From assembly GCF_038396675.1 (NCBI RefSeq), contig NC_088930.1, forward strand, positions 33,400,001 to 33,464,000: 64,000 nucleotides of DNA, read 5' to 3'. Numbering within the stretch: position 1 is the first letter of the stretch; each line of letters starts with the position of its first letter. The notes beneath the pieces were generated by a model that was not told the DNA's origin, did not search any database, and saw only the letters and a program-made list of their open reading frames with translations. This DNA is from Hydra vulgaris. Its lineage: Eukaryota > Cnidaria > Hydrozoa > Anthoathecata > Hydridae. Both the position numbers and the translations under genes were made by a program. Of this stretch, positions 20,152 through 32,804 are shown in pieces.

Positions 20152-21955
20152 TGAACAATAATGAAAAGTACAAAATTATTTACCAACAAGTAGCAAAAGC
20201 TATGCCACAAAAAAAGCTTTGTTAACATCCGATGAAGCAGACAAAATAGATTTTGTAATCGATAAAACACTAGCTACTTCTTCTAAATTTGATATTCAAA
20301 AAAAGTCATAAATCACAGACAAAAGTACCAATTGATCAGCCGACAAAACCTCATACTCCACAACAAGAGAAAATTAAACACAAATTTCGCAGTTAAAAGA
20401 GCAGCTGTTAACATTGGTAAATGTGCGCCGTGCAGGATTGATAACTGACGAACTTAAGATAAAATCAGTTTTTGTAGAAAAGCAAGTAAAAATAAAACAA
20501 ATCGGTCTTAAAAAAATGAAACGCGATCCGTCAAAGACAACGCAGAGCAAGTTTGAAACGAACACTTAATGATATTGTTGATAACACACCCTACTTAAAA
20601 TCAAAACTTTCTAAATTCAATAGAGAAAAAAATGATAGACCAGCTGGATGAAATTTGTTCAATGTTTGGTCCAGATTCATGCTTATATTTAAGTCTAGAA
20701 GACACCGCCAAAGTACAATTAGGATTAGCAGCTGCAACAAAACAATCACCAATTTTGATGCATCTTGATCATCAAGAACGTTTGCCAGATCATGATTTTT
20801 TAGTGGCTTCCAGACATAAACTTATACCGTCTGTTTATGCAGCTTGTATTATTGATCCAAACAAATTTGCTGACGCAGTGTCATATTCTTGACCAACGTA
20901 TATTGCTATTAGATTTATGAAGCATGATAGCAGCACTGCTTTTACTTTTATCATGGTCGTGATTTGGAACGTCTTGTTCCAATCGAAAATTTTAAGCTTC
21001 ACATCTGTACTCCAGAAGGTCAGGTAAAACCTATATTTGTTGTTGCATGTGATGGAGGCCCTTATGAAAACCCAAGGTTTCCCAAACCATTGCAAGTTGC
21101 AATTTTAAGATTTATAAAATGAGATTTGGATGTCTATCAGAAACTCATGCACCTCATTATTCAGCATATAACAGGGTTGAACGAGTCGAGAGTTAGCAGG
21201 ATTTTGCCACATGATTATTTTGAGATACATCTAAATGCATCTGGAAAAAAATTTACGTTGATTTAGAAAAAATTGTTTTTGCTAAAGCTGCAGAATACCT
21301 CTAGCTGAGGTATGATCTGATATAGTAATTGATAACTATTCTGTTTGTGCTGAATATGTTGAACCTTCCCAACTGTCACCAATACCAGAGCAAGATTCAA
21401 AATGGATCGAAAATCACGTAAGACAAAGTCAAAATTTTTTAATGATCGTTAAGTGTGATGTTCTGAATTGCTGTAAACCTTGACGAAGTTCCTGGAAAAA
21501 ATATTATCCTCAACATTTTTTACCAGCTCCAGTTGTAATGTCTCATGCTGCTGAAGGAATTTTTATTCCTGAACCAAAGATAGCACGAAATATTCCTAAA
21601 CCTTACTTTTCTTCTCTAGTGCAGCGCTTGGGATATATAGGTTCAAAAATTTCGATGGAAGCTTCCTTTGATTTGTACTGCACATCAATTTCACAACAAA
21701 AAATTGATCAAAAAACTTGCAAAACCTACAAAATTCATCACGCTTCTAAAGCAAGTGTTAAGCGTCAAAAATGCGTATTTAGAAACATAATCAACACTAC
21801 TTCTGAGGAAAATAAAAATGACGATGAAAACAATGATACTCGTTTAACAGTAAATGAAAGTAATTCTGATCAAATTCATGTCATTGAAAACATATTTGAT
21901 TGGGTGAAATCACCCTTTGATTTAGATCACCAACAATTTATATTAGTTGATTAAT
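20152..21955 (+). pseudogene. Multicopy transposase-like gene, decayed
   Basis: Broken + strand frames begin MNNNEKYKIIYQQVAKAMP. Recognisable blocks follow: RRAGLITDELKIKSVF, LEDTAKVQLGLAAA, DHDFLVASRHKLIPSVYAA, FVVACDGGPYENPRFP, LPHDYFEIHLNASGKKF, and a last frame 21538-21954 with FDLYCTS. The CDGGPxENPR block looks like an acidic catalytic motif, and I recognise the set as a multicopy, transposon-like family of invertebrate genomes, but I cannot name its superfamily. Numerous stops and frameshifts. The C-terminal zinc-finger cysteines seen in the relative at 23870-24700 are missing here. Confidence 0.5.
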
Positions 21956-23091
21956 GAAGACTATATTAATAATTTTATTTATACAATATTAAAACGATGT
22001 TTTGAAACCTATAAAAATAACAGTTTTTTTTAAATTTGTGATTACTTAAAAAAAATTTATCACCCTGCCCTTAATCACAACCTATACTTTAAAGGTACCA
22101 AACAAACATCCTCGCCAGTTTGTTGCTTTTAAAAGTTTTCTGTTTGCCAGCAAAAGCGCTTAAAGATCAACTACACAAATCTTTCAACAAGTCTTTTTTG
22201 CTTTATTTTGTGTAAACGATCTTTTAAATGATTGAAAAGTAATACACTTCACTGTCACCTTGATGTTCAGAGTTAAAAATTTTCAAACACTAAACTGATT
22301 GCTTGCATCTTTTTAGCTGAAATACTTTTCAAAAACTTATAATCTCCAGTTTTCTCAAGCTTCTTATTTTATTATATTTATCAAAAAAATTACCTTAGAT
22401 AAGTTGATGCAATTTTGTAACGTGACATTTTTTATACTTAAGAAATAATAACTATGTTCTCGTACACAAAGACTTTGTATATTTATATAAGATTGATTGT
22501 TTTTATTGTTAAATTTAAACTTCTTTTACTAATTTTTAAGTTCCTTTGGTAAAAAGAAGTTTCCAAAAGAAAATTATAATTAGATCTTTTTTAAGGGCAA
22601 GTATACTTCCCCCCTCCCCAACTGTCATTTCATAGTGACGGTCATGGTTTTATTATTTTAAAAAAATTATTTATTTATTATTATATTTAATAATATCTAG
22701 TTATTTGTTGAAAAGCATCTAGTTATAGTTAAGTATTTGTGAGTGGTGATAAGTTAGAAATACAAGCATTAACTAAGAAAAAATACTTTTTTTAATTAGT
22801 GCGTATGTACTTTTATATTCAACACCTCCTCCCCCCCCCATACGCTTTTGTACGCTTTTTGAAGACCCCTATAAGCGTACGTACTTTATGGACGTATTAT
22901 GACTATGAAAAATTCTTTTGAAAGAAATGAAATGTAAAAAAAAAATTAATTTTCTTAATAACTGTGGCAATAACAGTAAAATTTGTAAAAAGTATTGATT
23001 ACTTAGAGTAGTTTTATTCAATAATATTGTTGATTAAAAATAAGTATTACTTTGTAATATTGTTTCTTTAAACCTTTTACAAATTTGGGCA
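21956..23091. other. Non-coding part of the 3.95-kb element
   Basis: AT-rich, with C-runs near 22605 and 22830 and a small inverted pair around GCGTATGTAC / GCGTACGTAC (22800-22890). No gene seen. Confidence 0.5.
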
Positions 23092-23466
23092 AAAAAATTG
23101 GCGCTACTCTATCCCTCCCCCCCCCCCTGTTTTATGATTGATTATGATAGAACGCATTATACTGATTCGTATAAAAAAATAGGCCTGAAAAGTTGAGGAA
23201 AGTACTCTAATTTGATGTTAAAGTGTAAAAAACCACATTAAAAACGCTAATATTCTACCATCTTTTTGAGTATGACAAAGATGGCAAATATTAGCGTTTT
23301 TAATATGGTTTTTTATACTTTAACATCAAGTTAGAGTACTTTCCTCAAGTTTTCAGACCTATGTTTTTATTATTTGATTTTGAATCAGTATAATGTATTC
23401 TATCATAATCAATCATAAAAACAGGGGGAAGGGGGTGGAGAAAGTCGAGTAGCGCCAAAAAATATA
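23092..23466. mobile_element. Palindromic MITE-like repeat (~375 bp)
   Basis: The two halves are imperfect inverted copies meeting near 23275. TTGGCGCTACTC at the left mirrors GAGTAGCGCCAA at the right, with TGATTGATTATGATAGAA and AAAACGCTAATATT shared inside. It lies near the right end of the 3.95-kb element and is probably a separate insertion or an internal fold-back. Confidence 0.75.
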
Positions 23467-23869
23467 ATTATTAGTTCATTTAGACAGTATTTAAAGTTTT
23501 ATCATAAACTATAAATACAGTTTTTGATAAAATTTTCTATATAAAAGTAAGTTTTTGATCGATACTAATAAAACGAAATTTTAATTTTAGTTTAAACGTT
23601 CGTTTGATCTGTGTTTTATTGTAAAAAATCACACTTCCGAATATAATTCAGACGTTTTTTGAACGTTCCACACTGACCAAAAAAATATATTTTGGTTACA
23701 AAAAGGTTCAGAACGTAAACTGAACGTACACTGTAAGTTTTTTGTATGCGTAGTGTTTGCTGGGTAGCTTACTATGATAGAGGAGTAAAAATCTCACCAA
23801 ATAATGAAAAATAATAACAACTAAATATTAGAAAATAAAGGAAAATTGTTTTATATCTATAATATAAAT

Positions 23870-24700
23870 TCAATCAATCGTCATCTTCCCAGGTCGTTGA
23901 AGTGATCTTTGATTGAAACGAACTAAAAGGTTATTTTCCTTCTGAGGTACAATCAAATTCGTTACGTCAACTTCATTTTCAACTAACCACTCCGCAGTTT
24001 TCAAACTCTTCTGCAGAGCAATAACTACCATCAATTCTCTCTGACTCTTGATAGCGTTACAAAGTTTTCAGATCCTTTTGGTTGGAGGGTGTGTTGAAGC
24101 TGAAGAATAAATTAAAACGTGCTTTTTCAGCATGGCTTGAGAAGCAAAGTAGGTATTGCACTTTTTACAGATTCTGACAACTAAACTAGACTTAATTGAT
24201 GGATAAAATGCATCATAGAGTTTAAAATCATTTGGGAGCTCTAAAAAGAATACTTTTGATGTTTAATGAAAACAACTATTTAGTTCCTTTTGAGACATCA
24301 ACTGCTATGAGTTTGTCTATTGTTTGGCCCACCGTCACAGGTGGCAGTAGAAATTTTGTGCTAATTAAAATAAAGTAAGAGCTTCTTTTAGGATGACAAC
24401 AAGAAAGATTGTCATATTTCACGATTGGAGTAAAAAATTGACTACAAAGATGATGTACATTGATCACAAGATCAATCCACTGATATTGTGATAAAAAGTT
24501 CTTTTATTCTAGCTCTGATTGCTCTGAACTAATACACTCTTCAACGGTCTGATTTTGCAACCGGTCAGTTTCTGACCAATTATCTGCTAAAACCTGGCAA
24601 TTATCTGGCAAACTCAAAGTTCCGCTTTTATAAATCATCATTTATTGCTCTGCCTGATTAAAAAAGATTAGTTGTTATGTTGGAAATACAAATAAGTTTC
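23870..24700 (-). pseudogene. Second copy of the transposase-like family, C-terminal part
   Basis: The - strand reads LPDNCQVLADNWSETDRL, KYDNLSCCHPKRSSYF, FLLPPVTVGQ, then CRICKKCNTYFASQAMLKKH (a C2H2-like finger) and a tail AEWLVENEVDVTNLIVPQ. These correspond to the region after the CDGGP block in the gene at 20152-21955, but on the opposite strand and outside that element. Stops and frameshifts separate the blocks, so it is a relic. Confidence 0.5.
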
Positions 24701-25189
24701 TGTTGAATTTTTTCAACAGATTCTCTTGTGTTAACAATGTCATATATATTAATTTTTCATCTTAAAGTTAAGACTTCTGTTAACAATATCAAGTATACAG
24801 TGCACCGTGGGCCAGAGCTGAGCAAAACTCCTCTAAACTAACTTCTTCATTGGATTAATTTCTTTTTATAAATGTAATCTAGAGACCCTCAGCACTCTAA
24901 AACTGATATAATTTTTTCCCTATTGTGAATTTTGATATCAGTATATTAATTTTACCATGAAAATGGCAAAATTTTACTTTTCAAGTATTTCAAGTATTGA
25001 AAAATAAGTGGTGAAAATCATGTAAAAAGGAAATAAGAGGCTAATAAGACAATTTTACAACATTTTAATTTCTTAAAGGTTTATATTAGCCATCGACATC
25101 GTATATTGAAATACGAAGAAATATGAAAATTATTTTTTAGCCTCACATTTTTTCAAAGTGTTTTCCAATAAAATCCCTTAACATGCAAA

Positions 25190-25382
<193 letters not shown>

Positions 25383-25553
25383 GTGCGCCCATGGCGCAGT
25401 GGTTATAGCGCTTGCTATAATAGCAGGTTTGAAACGAGCTTTGGAAATATATTTTTGTGTCACGGTAAGGAAGGAGGCGTGAGCTTGCTGGTTAGATGAA
25501 CTTCCGCGGTGCTCTGTGACAAGACCGTTAGATCTTTTTTGGGGCACCTAAAT

Positions 25554-25556
<3 letters not shown>
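25383..25556 (+). repeat. tRNA-derived SINE, near full length
   Basis: It starts GCGCCCATGGCGCAGTGGTT followed by ATAGCGC, a clear pol III A box in a tRNA-like head. GCAGGTTTGAAACGAGC sits in B-box position. The body GGAAGGAGGCGTGAGC, TTCCGCGGTGCTCTGTGA and AAGACCGTTAG matches the copy at 4686-4850. The end is CACCTAAATAAC followed by a short (AT)n tail. Confidence 0.75.
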
Positions 25557-25589
<33 letters not shown>

Positions 25590-26419
25590 ATGTTTTCATT
25601 ATAAATTTTATTATAAATTTTTTATTATAAATGATATTCTATCATACAGTTTGCCTTTAAAAACAGAAGAAGATGCATAAAGAACTGTTTTAGATTTTTA
25701 ATTATTTAAATCTTGTTAAAACCTACTTTAAGGTTTAAAACCTACTTAATTTTAACTTTTATTGTTGTTGTAGAAAGTTATGGAACTTTTTAAGGACGAC
25801 TTTGTGATTTTCGTTTAATAGTTTTTTTTATTAGTAATTACTTTTAGTATGTTTAAGCGGTTAATTGTATTGGTATATTGTATTGAAAGCGAGAAAACTA
25901 CATCATCTAGAGTCTTTAATTTTAATGTCTTCAAAATAACTTTTATAAAATAGCGTTTTCACTTTTAAAATTTTACTTTAAATGGGTTAAATATGAATTG
26001 TTCATTAAAATTTGTTTTAAAAAAATAAAATAAAAAGTATATTATTTGTAAAAAACGATGTTTTTATTGCACGATGTTTTTATTGTACGATGTTTTTATT
26101 GCACGATGTTTTTATTCACAAAATCAAAGAAGCTAGTTACATAAAATAAATAAAAATAAAGAAAATATTGTCATGAAAACCCATCACCATATCTATAATG
26201 ACTACCTGCACTATCATAACCACTCCTGGAGACCAAATATACCCATATTTAAATTCCCCTACCTAAATTACCTATATTTAGACAATTGAAAAACCATTAG
26301 GATATTCCAGGATCACTTTTGAACAACCCTAACATGAATACTTAAGTGGTCATGACCACTTCTAAAGACCAAATAAGCAAAGATTTGAACTCTCTGACCG
26401 TAAATATTTAGACATACAA
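25557..26419. other. AT-rich stretch with a 16-bp tandem repeat
   Basis: ACGATGTTTTTATTGC occurs four times in tandem at 26055-26117. The motif GTGGTCATGACCACTTCTAA at 26346 recurs in inverted sense near 34170, outside the other end of the proposed 7.7-kb composite. No gene seen. Confidence 0.6.
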
Positions 26420-26440
26420 CATCCCAGTGAAAAAGCGCAC

Positions 26441-26662
26441 ATGGGATACGCGTGGGTTTTTTCCATATGTAACCCATGTGGGGATTATTATTTTGTCCCA
26501 TGTGGGTTTCATATGGTAAATCCCACATGGATCCCATATGGTAAATCCCATATGGGATACGCGTGGGTTTCTACCATATGTAACCCATATGGGGATTATT
26601 ATTTTGTCCCATGTGGGTTTCATATGGTAAATCCCACATGGGTTTTATGTGGTAAATCCTAC
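26441..26662. repeat. 111-bp tandem repeat of palindromic decamers
   Basis: ATGGGATACGCGTGGGTTT starts at 26441 and again at 26552, giving two copies with period 111. Because the units are built from CCCAYRTGGG palindromes and the period is divisible by three, both strands show open frames rich in Met-Gly-Tyr/Pro-Trp. These are not convincing genes. Confidence 0.85.
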
Positions 26663-27206
26663 ATGGGATATAGGTGGAAAATACTACATGTTATAGATCT
26701 TAAATGCCACATATTTTAATCCAAATGGTATAAAAGTAGTCAATACTAGACAAATGAAAGTCCGAATGCTTCTATGATAATTTTTAAAATTCTTTCAATT
26801 TAAAAATTACTTAAATAGTAATTTAAAATTAATCATCGAAGCTTTCAGAGAGGTTTAACTTAATCTGGAATTTGCTACTTTATCCCATTTGGTACTCAAA
26901 ATGTGCAGCATTTTTGATCTTTTACATGTGATGTTTTCCACCTATAACCTATGTGGGATTTACCTTAAACTATTATGACGAAATTTTATAAAATTAAAAA
27001 ACGTGTTGCAAAATGAATTTATTTTAAAATAAATGCTATTAATCAATACATCCAAAATGAATATTAAAAATATTATTTTTTCTTTTGCGATTTACACGCC
27101 GTTTTTTGTCGATTGAATTAATTAAATCGCTTCGGCTTGCATAATACCAAGGTTTTTAGTATCTTCTAACTTTCTTCAAACATTTTCTAAAAAAAATAAA
27201 TAAATA

Positions 27207-27209
27207 CAA

Positions 27210-27273
<64 letters not shown>

Positions 27274-27345
27274 AGGGAGGGAGGGAGGGAGGGAGAGAGA
27301 GAGGGAGGGAGGGAGAGAGAGAGGGAGGGAGAGAGAGAGAGAGAG
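27207..27345. repeat. Compound (AT)n(GA)n(GGGA)n microsatellite
   Basis: The AT tract passes into GA repeats with blocks of GGGA. The complementary strand encodes a Ser-Leu/Pro low-complexity frame, an artefact. Confidence 0.95.
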
Positions 27346-28236
27346 CAATTTTAATAAGGAACCTTATTAGTCGAGCAATTTTAATTATTAACCAGGATGA
27401 AGTCATTAATGACTACAATATTTCACAAATAATTATTTCCTAATTTATTACTTACAATGACTAACGTATTATGGGTAATTGAACACATATTATGCGTAAT
27501 GAGATTGAACCCATGAGGAGAATCCTGAAAAAAAGTGATCAATTAGGATAAGTAGTTAAACAAAAAAACAAAAACAAAAATGTAAAAACCTACTTTTTCA
27601 ATGATGTAGACGTTGGATGCAAAAGTATCTTTACTTTTTCGTCACACACACGGCCTTCTATAATAACAGGCCTTGACATCGCGCAAAATGCCGTAAAAAC
27701 TGAAGGCCGATTAAACTTTCACTTTTACTTATATTGATATATTTTTATATTAGGTAGGGTGTAATGGCAGTCTATGTTTTCTAATAATAATCTCTAGTAA
27801 AGACGGAAATATAAAAAGAAAACCAAAAAATTGTTAAAAGATAATCATATTTTTCGTATTTCAAATTTCATTAAGAATATTTATGTAATATTAAATAGTA
27901 TCAATAACAAGCAGAACTATAACAAAGTATATATCTATATATTAGAAAGATAACTGTATTTTCAGTTTTTTTTTGCTAAAAATGGTAACAATAAAAATCA
28001 CCAACAATAAAAAACACCAACAAAAGTTGATTCAAGCAAAAAAAAAGTTTTATCAATATATCTCAACAGGGTAAATATTTACAAATCCAAACATATTGAG
28101 AGACATATAGGCTAATGAGAAAATAAAAAACATAACAAGTAAATAGCATAATAAATACAAAACTAATTTTCACATAAATTATGATAGCTTTAGTATTTTG
28201 GGAGTGGTAATTAGTGAGTAATTCTTTAGCAGAATA

Positions 28237-30324
28237 TTAGAATATACTTCCATATTTATAATAATAATTGGTAGAATCATCATAAATTTTAATTTTGCTT
28301 TTTTGCACAAAGCCAGCTATGTAAACTATAGCCACTAATGTAGATTTATTAAATGAGCTTTCAAGATCATGTATATTATCCAGAAGTTCTTTTTCATCAG
28401 TAGAAATATCTCTAAAACATATGTCACAAGTATGACCATCGATACCATCAACAGGAATGTCAAGTTGTAATATCAATTTAGTATGTCGAATATTAATTTT
28501 TTCAATTACAGATTTAGCGTTTATAAAGTAAGTACCTCCAGATCCCTGTCAAAGCTTAGAAAAAGCTTTTTCAAGTGGATCTGTAAACCAACCTATTAAG
28601 ACATACTTTGCTCCATTACTCAACAAAGTTTCTACGAGATCAATAAAGTCATAACATGAATGCGCTATTGCATTGCTAGTATCTAGCGTAAGCTGTTTTA
28701 CACGCTTACCTGTAGGTTTCATAAAATTTGACAGTTCAGCAATATCTCGTAGCAGTTGTAACTGTTGATAACCAACTGAGTTGATTTCTCCGCATAATTC
28801 ATTTCTAAACCGAATGCCAACACCAGGTGCTTTGACATTAACAACATTCGAAAAAAAGTTATTTTTTCAATAAATACAGCAGTACCTTCAAATGCTTTAT
28901 TTTCAATCTCTGGATGCATTCTTAATGCAGCTACTGTTTCTTCGCAAAAAACAGACAAACAAAACTTTACAGATTGTCTTTCTATTGGTTTTGGATAAAC
29001 TGATTTAGCTGTAAGTTTAGAGAGTTTAAAAAGACTATTGCACTCAGTTTTATATAAAGTTTCTAAATCACTCCACTTAGCCAAAGCCATTTATTTATTG
29101 TTCAGAAATTGAAGTTCGTCAGTCTTTTCTGTCAACCAATTGTTTCGTATAGATTTTAAGAGATGCACATAATCATACAATAAATATATACCTGATGTTG
29201 TTAACCATGGTTTACTATCAACTGTTTTAAACATTCCAAAAAATCTTTGATTTACACGGTTACCATCAGTAATTATTACCAGTGTCTTACTATTTTCAAT
29301 ATTATTTATCGTATCAACAATTTGTTGACATTGAGCAAACTGAAATTCAGAGGAACAATTTGCAACAGGTTGAGCTCTACATATAAATTATGGACCTCCA
29401 AAAAGACATTTAATCATAAATGATAAAATTGTTTTAGCTAACTTTTCAGGGTATTTTACTGCTTGACCAAACAAAGCACCTCTTTGGTTAAGTAATGAAG
29501 CTTTGACATAGATCTCATCAATTAGTATTATGGAAGTTCTTTTCAATGGATTTAAATTCATAAAAATACTATTTATGAAACTTAGGTCCTCCATTGAGCT
29601 TATTTTTGAAGTCAATCGTGTTAAAGTCCTTATACTTGGCAACTTGTAGTCAATACACAAACAATCATATAAACTTCGTCGCATAGCAAAATACTCATAT
29701 GCTCTACATATAATATCTGAAGTATATAAAAATTCACCAACATTAACTTTTCTCATAGCATTAAGGTGTTCGAATAAATAATGGAACACCAAGTTTGTAC
29801 ATTTTTGATTGTATGTGTAAACTTTTTTTATTAAGCTGGAAAACAATAACATTGTTATTATCACTTAACAAAGATTGAATATCAACAAATATAAGTTCAT
29901 CCTCTTTTAGAAAATCATTTAACTCATCTGGTAAAATGCTTCGAAAACCGCTTGAAGTTACAGTTTTTCTAACTTTATTTGCTGGTGTGGTTAAACAACT
30001 AGGCGGAATATTTTTAAAAACAGATGGTGGGTTTAAAGGTCGTTGCTTACCATACTTGCTTTCAAAAGGTGCTTCATTTGGCCAATGAAGTTGACATACT
30101 GCTGTATAGTCTGTAACAATAAAAACCAGTTCTTGGAATAGCTTCACTACATCTTTTTCTCTGCTCTAGATTCTTCGGGAACCTATAAATTGATATTTTT
30201 GTTGTAGTTGAGTATTGATATTTTTGTTGTAGTTGTAATTGATATTGTAGTTGTATAAATTGATATTTTTGTTGTAGTTGAGATAGTTCGACTTGCAAAG
30301 AGATACACAGCATTTTAAAGGCAT
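28237..30324 (-). pseudogene. THAP-domain P-element transposase (THAP9-like)
   Basis: From ATG at 30324 the frame starts MPFKCCVSLCKSNYLN, the C-x4-C start of a THAP DNA-binding domain. The rest of the domain is RFPKNLEQRKR, TDYTAVCQLHWPNEAPF (zinc Cys and His) about 60 codons later. A repetitive insertion (30175-30290) lies between. Transposase blocks follow: LPDELNDFLKEDEL, SIRTLTRLTSKISS, SIILIDEIYVKASLL (first catalytic Asp), FGQAVKYPEKLAKTI, VIITDGNRVNQRFFG (second Asp), KWSDLETLY, QSVKFCLSVFCEETVAALR, FTDPLEKAF and DGHTCDICF. Stops at 29388 and about 29091 and frameshifts near 29800 and 28860 make this copy inactive, but the order is complete, so it is a decayed full-length gene. Confidence 0.85.
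30175..30290. repeat. Repeat expansion inside the THAP domain
   Basis: AACTACAACAAAAATATCAA-type units recur several times in imperfect tandem on the - strand. This lengthens the THAP loop between the two halves of its zinc site and probably destroys DNA binding. Confidence 0.75.
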
Positions 30325-30753
30325 TTTAATTATTAAAAAAACTTACCGTTAGTTTGACAATATTATTACCTTACAATGTAACGCCTTGAACCTTACAACG
30401 TTATCGTCTTGAAGTTGCGCTATCTAATTTATAAACCAATCAAATTTTAAAGATTTATTAAAAAAGCGTGAACACAAACTTTCGTCTAATGATAAAAGAT
30501 GAAAATGTAAACACAGTATTAGGAATTGGCCTTCAGTTTAACAACTTTGTTGCGCGATGTCAAGGCCTGTTATTATAGAAGGCCGTGGTCACACATAATA
30601 CAATATTCTGAAACTAATAAACAAACATCTAAATTTCTATAAGTAAATTTATTCTTTGATCATTGCCTTCATATCCTATCTTATTTTCATATCATAATCT
30701 ATTATGGTATTATTTATATAACATATCACAACAATATTGTTAAACTTGTGATG

Positions 30754-30801
30754 TTCAAATATCATATGAACATTCTCTAACATGTTCATATGATATTTGA
30801 A
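30754..30801. repeat. Perfect 20-bp hairpin
   Basis: TTCAAATATCATATGAACAT at 30754-30773 pairs exactly with 30782-30801. The loop is TCTCTAAC. It lies just outside the left arm of the fold-back repeat. Confidence 0.95.
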
Positions 30802-31647
30802 TATAGTTCTTGAGAATATTATCTGCAAACAATTGACTGACACAAGTTCAAATGTTGTCAAAAACCAAGCATGCAAGCATGGGACACTGCAGCGTCCCAC
30901 AAAGAAATGCTGGTTTGAAAGTCAAATTTTCTTTATTAAAAAAAATATTAAAATAGGGGGGAGATAGGGAGGTTTCTGTAACTTTTTTTAGGCTCCAAAA
31001 CTTTTAACTTTATATATAATAAGGTTCATAAAACTTAAGGGACTTACGAACTACATTGAGGAACAAAAACAGGATATTTACAGAAACTTTTCAATTTTTA
31101 ATCTGGAGTACCACAGTGTAATTGGGAAAAAAGTCTCTGGGCCCAGTATTCAAAGTAATATGATCTAAAGAAATATATAAATTAAATAAAATGCTTTAAA
31201 ATGCATGCAGTTATACATATAACTCCTGATAGTTAACTATATGTATAACTAGTTATACATAAAATTTATTATATAAACTTATTTTTTAAGTTTGTGCTTG
31301 AACAAATTAGTACCAATTAATTCAAATTCAAGATTTAGTTCAAGTTCAAGTTCTTATTTGTTCATTGTTTTTCACTATTTTATATTTATTTGTTCAAATT
31401 TGTTAACTAGTACTAATTCTAACTACAGTAAGAATATTTATCATTGTTGAACGTGATTTTATTAGTAACTTAATTTTACTTTCAACATATTTTGACAACA
31501 CCCTTTACATTTTAAATGATGACGGCTTTACTTTTCTATTGATGTTAAATTTATTACATTTCAATAACTCAGATTGAATTTTAACTGAATTATTGTAAGC
31601 TTTGTAAGGGTTTGTTGTATATAAAAAGGTGTTGTAAATAAAGTAAA

Positions 31648-31650
<3 letters not shown>

Positions 31651-31736
<86 letters not shown>
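31651..31736. repeat. (AT)n microsatellite, left inner arm
   Basis: AT dinucleotide tract at the inner end of the left fold-back arm. Confidence 0.95.
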
Positions 31737-31737
<1 letters not shown>

Positions 31738-31739
<2 letters not shown>

Positions 31740-32310
31740 TTTAGGCTATGGGATCATCCATAAATGATGCAGTAGATAGAGGGGCAGTGTGAGTTTAACA
31801 ATAATTGACAATGGGGAGGGGATGTTGAGACCAAAATAATGTCAATTAAAATATTGAATTAAAAAAAAAAGTAACATATTTTATTTAAAAAAAAAGTAAA
31901 ACAATTTATGCTAGCTATGAGCAGGTTTTAGAGGTATTTATACCAACAATGTGGTCTAAAAACTTCTTGCTTTTGTTGCTTGAAACTGTAGAGGATCATA
32001 GGAAAAACAATTTAAATTCAGAAATTAGCTTGCTTATCTGAAAGAACAATTTATGTTGTTTTTTTTATTACTTTTAGTACTGTTGAGAATAAAACTATAA
32101 TTGAACAAGAAAAAAATTGGTGGCATATGCATTTTTTATATTATATTAACAATTCAGATATACCATCATAATATGATAACAAAAACTGACATCATTTTCA
32201 ATAGAAATGGCAAAAAATTGACTGAGTCTGATTAAGGGTGAAGGTGTTCAATAAACGGGTCATCATCTGACATCATTATGCATAGATGACCCTATGATTT
32301 AGGTAAAATA
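31738..32310. mobile_element. Inner repeat with GGGRTCATCYATAAATGATG-type ends
   Basis: CTATGGGATCATCCATAAAT near 31745 is mirrored by the inverse motif near 32265-32300 (ATTATGCATAGATGACCCTA). This suggests a small terminal-inverted-repeat element nested in the loop of the fold-back. No coding sequence. Confidence 0.4.
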
Positions 32311-32724
32311 AGTAATCTATTTGCCATATTTCTCTTAAGAAAGTGTAAGAAAAAAGCATTGTTATGCTGAGAACCTACCTATTGAGCAAGCTTCGACCAC
32401 CTATTTTATAAATTTGAGAGACAGAAGTGGAAGTGCGAATCGCAAAAGAACAAATAACAATGCTCTAAATTGATTTTAACTTTGTAGACTAACATTAATA
32501 TAGTATTTAGAAATAATAAATGAAGTTTAGATGATTTTTATAATTTGTATTTATTTCCATTAATTATCAGTTGTCAGTCTCTATTTTATAAAATGAATTA
32601 AAAAACTATTTATTTATAGTATAATAATAATACATAAATACTAGTTTCCTAATGCTATTATCATCACAATGTTAATGGTATTCGTTTTAAAGTGAAATTT
32701 TGTATCAATTTTATTGTTTTAATG

Positions 32725-32725
<1 letters not shown>

Positions 32726-32771
<46 letters not shown>

Positions 32772-32772
32772 G

Positions 32773-32801
<29 letters not shown>
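32726..32801. repeat. (AT)n microsatellite, right inner arm
   Basis: AT tract with two short interruptions, mirror of the one at 31651-31736. Confidence 0.95.

Positions 32802-32804
<3 letters not shown>

Larger units (their letters stand above)
19816..23765. mobile_element. 3.95-kb DNA transposon with ACCCAGCAAACAC ends
   Basis: The tips are perfect 13-base inverted repeats: ACCCAGCAAACAC at 19816 and GTGTTTGCTGGGT at 23753. The left subterminal region (to about 20050) is full of GACGT/ACGTC half-sites. The right end has AACGT half-sites. The interior has a decayed transposase-like gene (20152-21955, +) and a large imperfect palindrome (23092-23466). Outside the tips a further 17-base inverted pair (19785-19801, 23766-23782; one mismatch) suggests an older structure or a longer original end. 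Confidence 0.75.
27649..30587. mobile_element. P-superfamily transposon with perfect 8-bp target duplication
   Basis: The terminal inverted repeats start CACGGCCTTCTATAATAACA and match perfectly for about 38 bases on both sides. A second shared block, AACTGAAGGCC, lies farther in. GTCACACA flanks the element directly on both sides (27641-27648 and 30588-30595), the 8-bp duplication expected of P elements. The single gene (28237-30324, -) encodes a THAP/P-type transposase with several breaks. Intact ends and target duplication indicate a relatively late insertion. Confidence 0.92.

Noticed and set aside
26313..26719. Open frames on both strands rich in Met-Gly-Tyr and Pro-Thr-Trp
   Set aside because: Produced by CCCAYRTGGG palindromes in a 111-bp tandem repeat.
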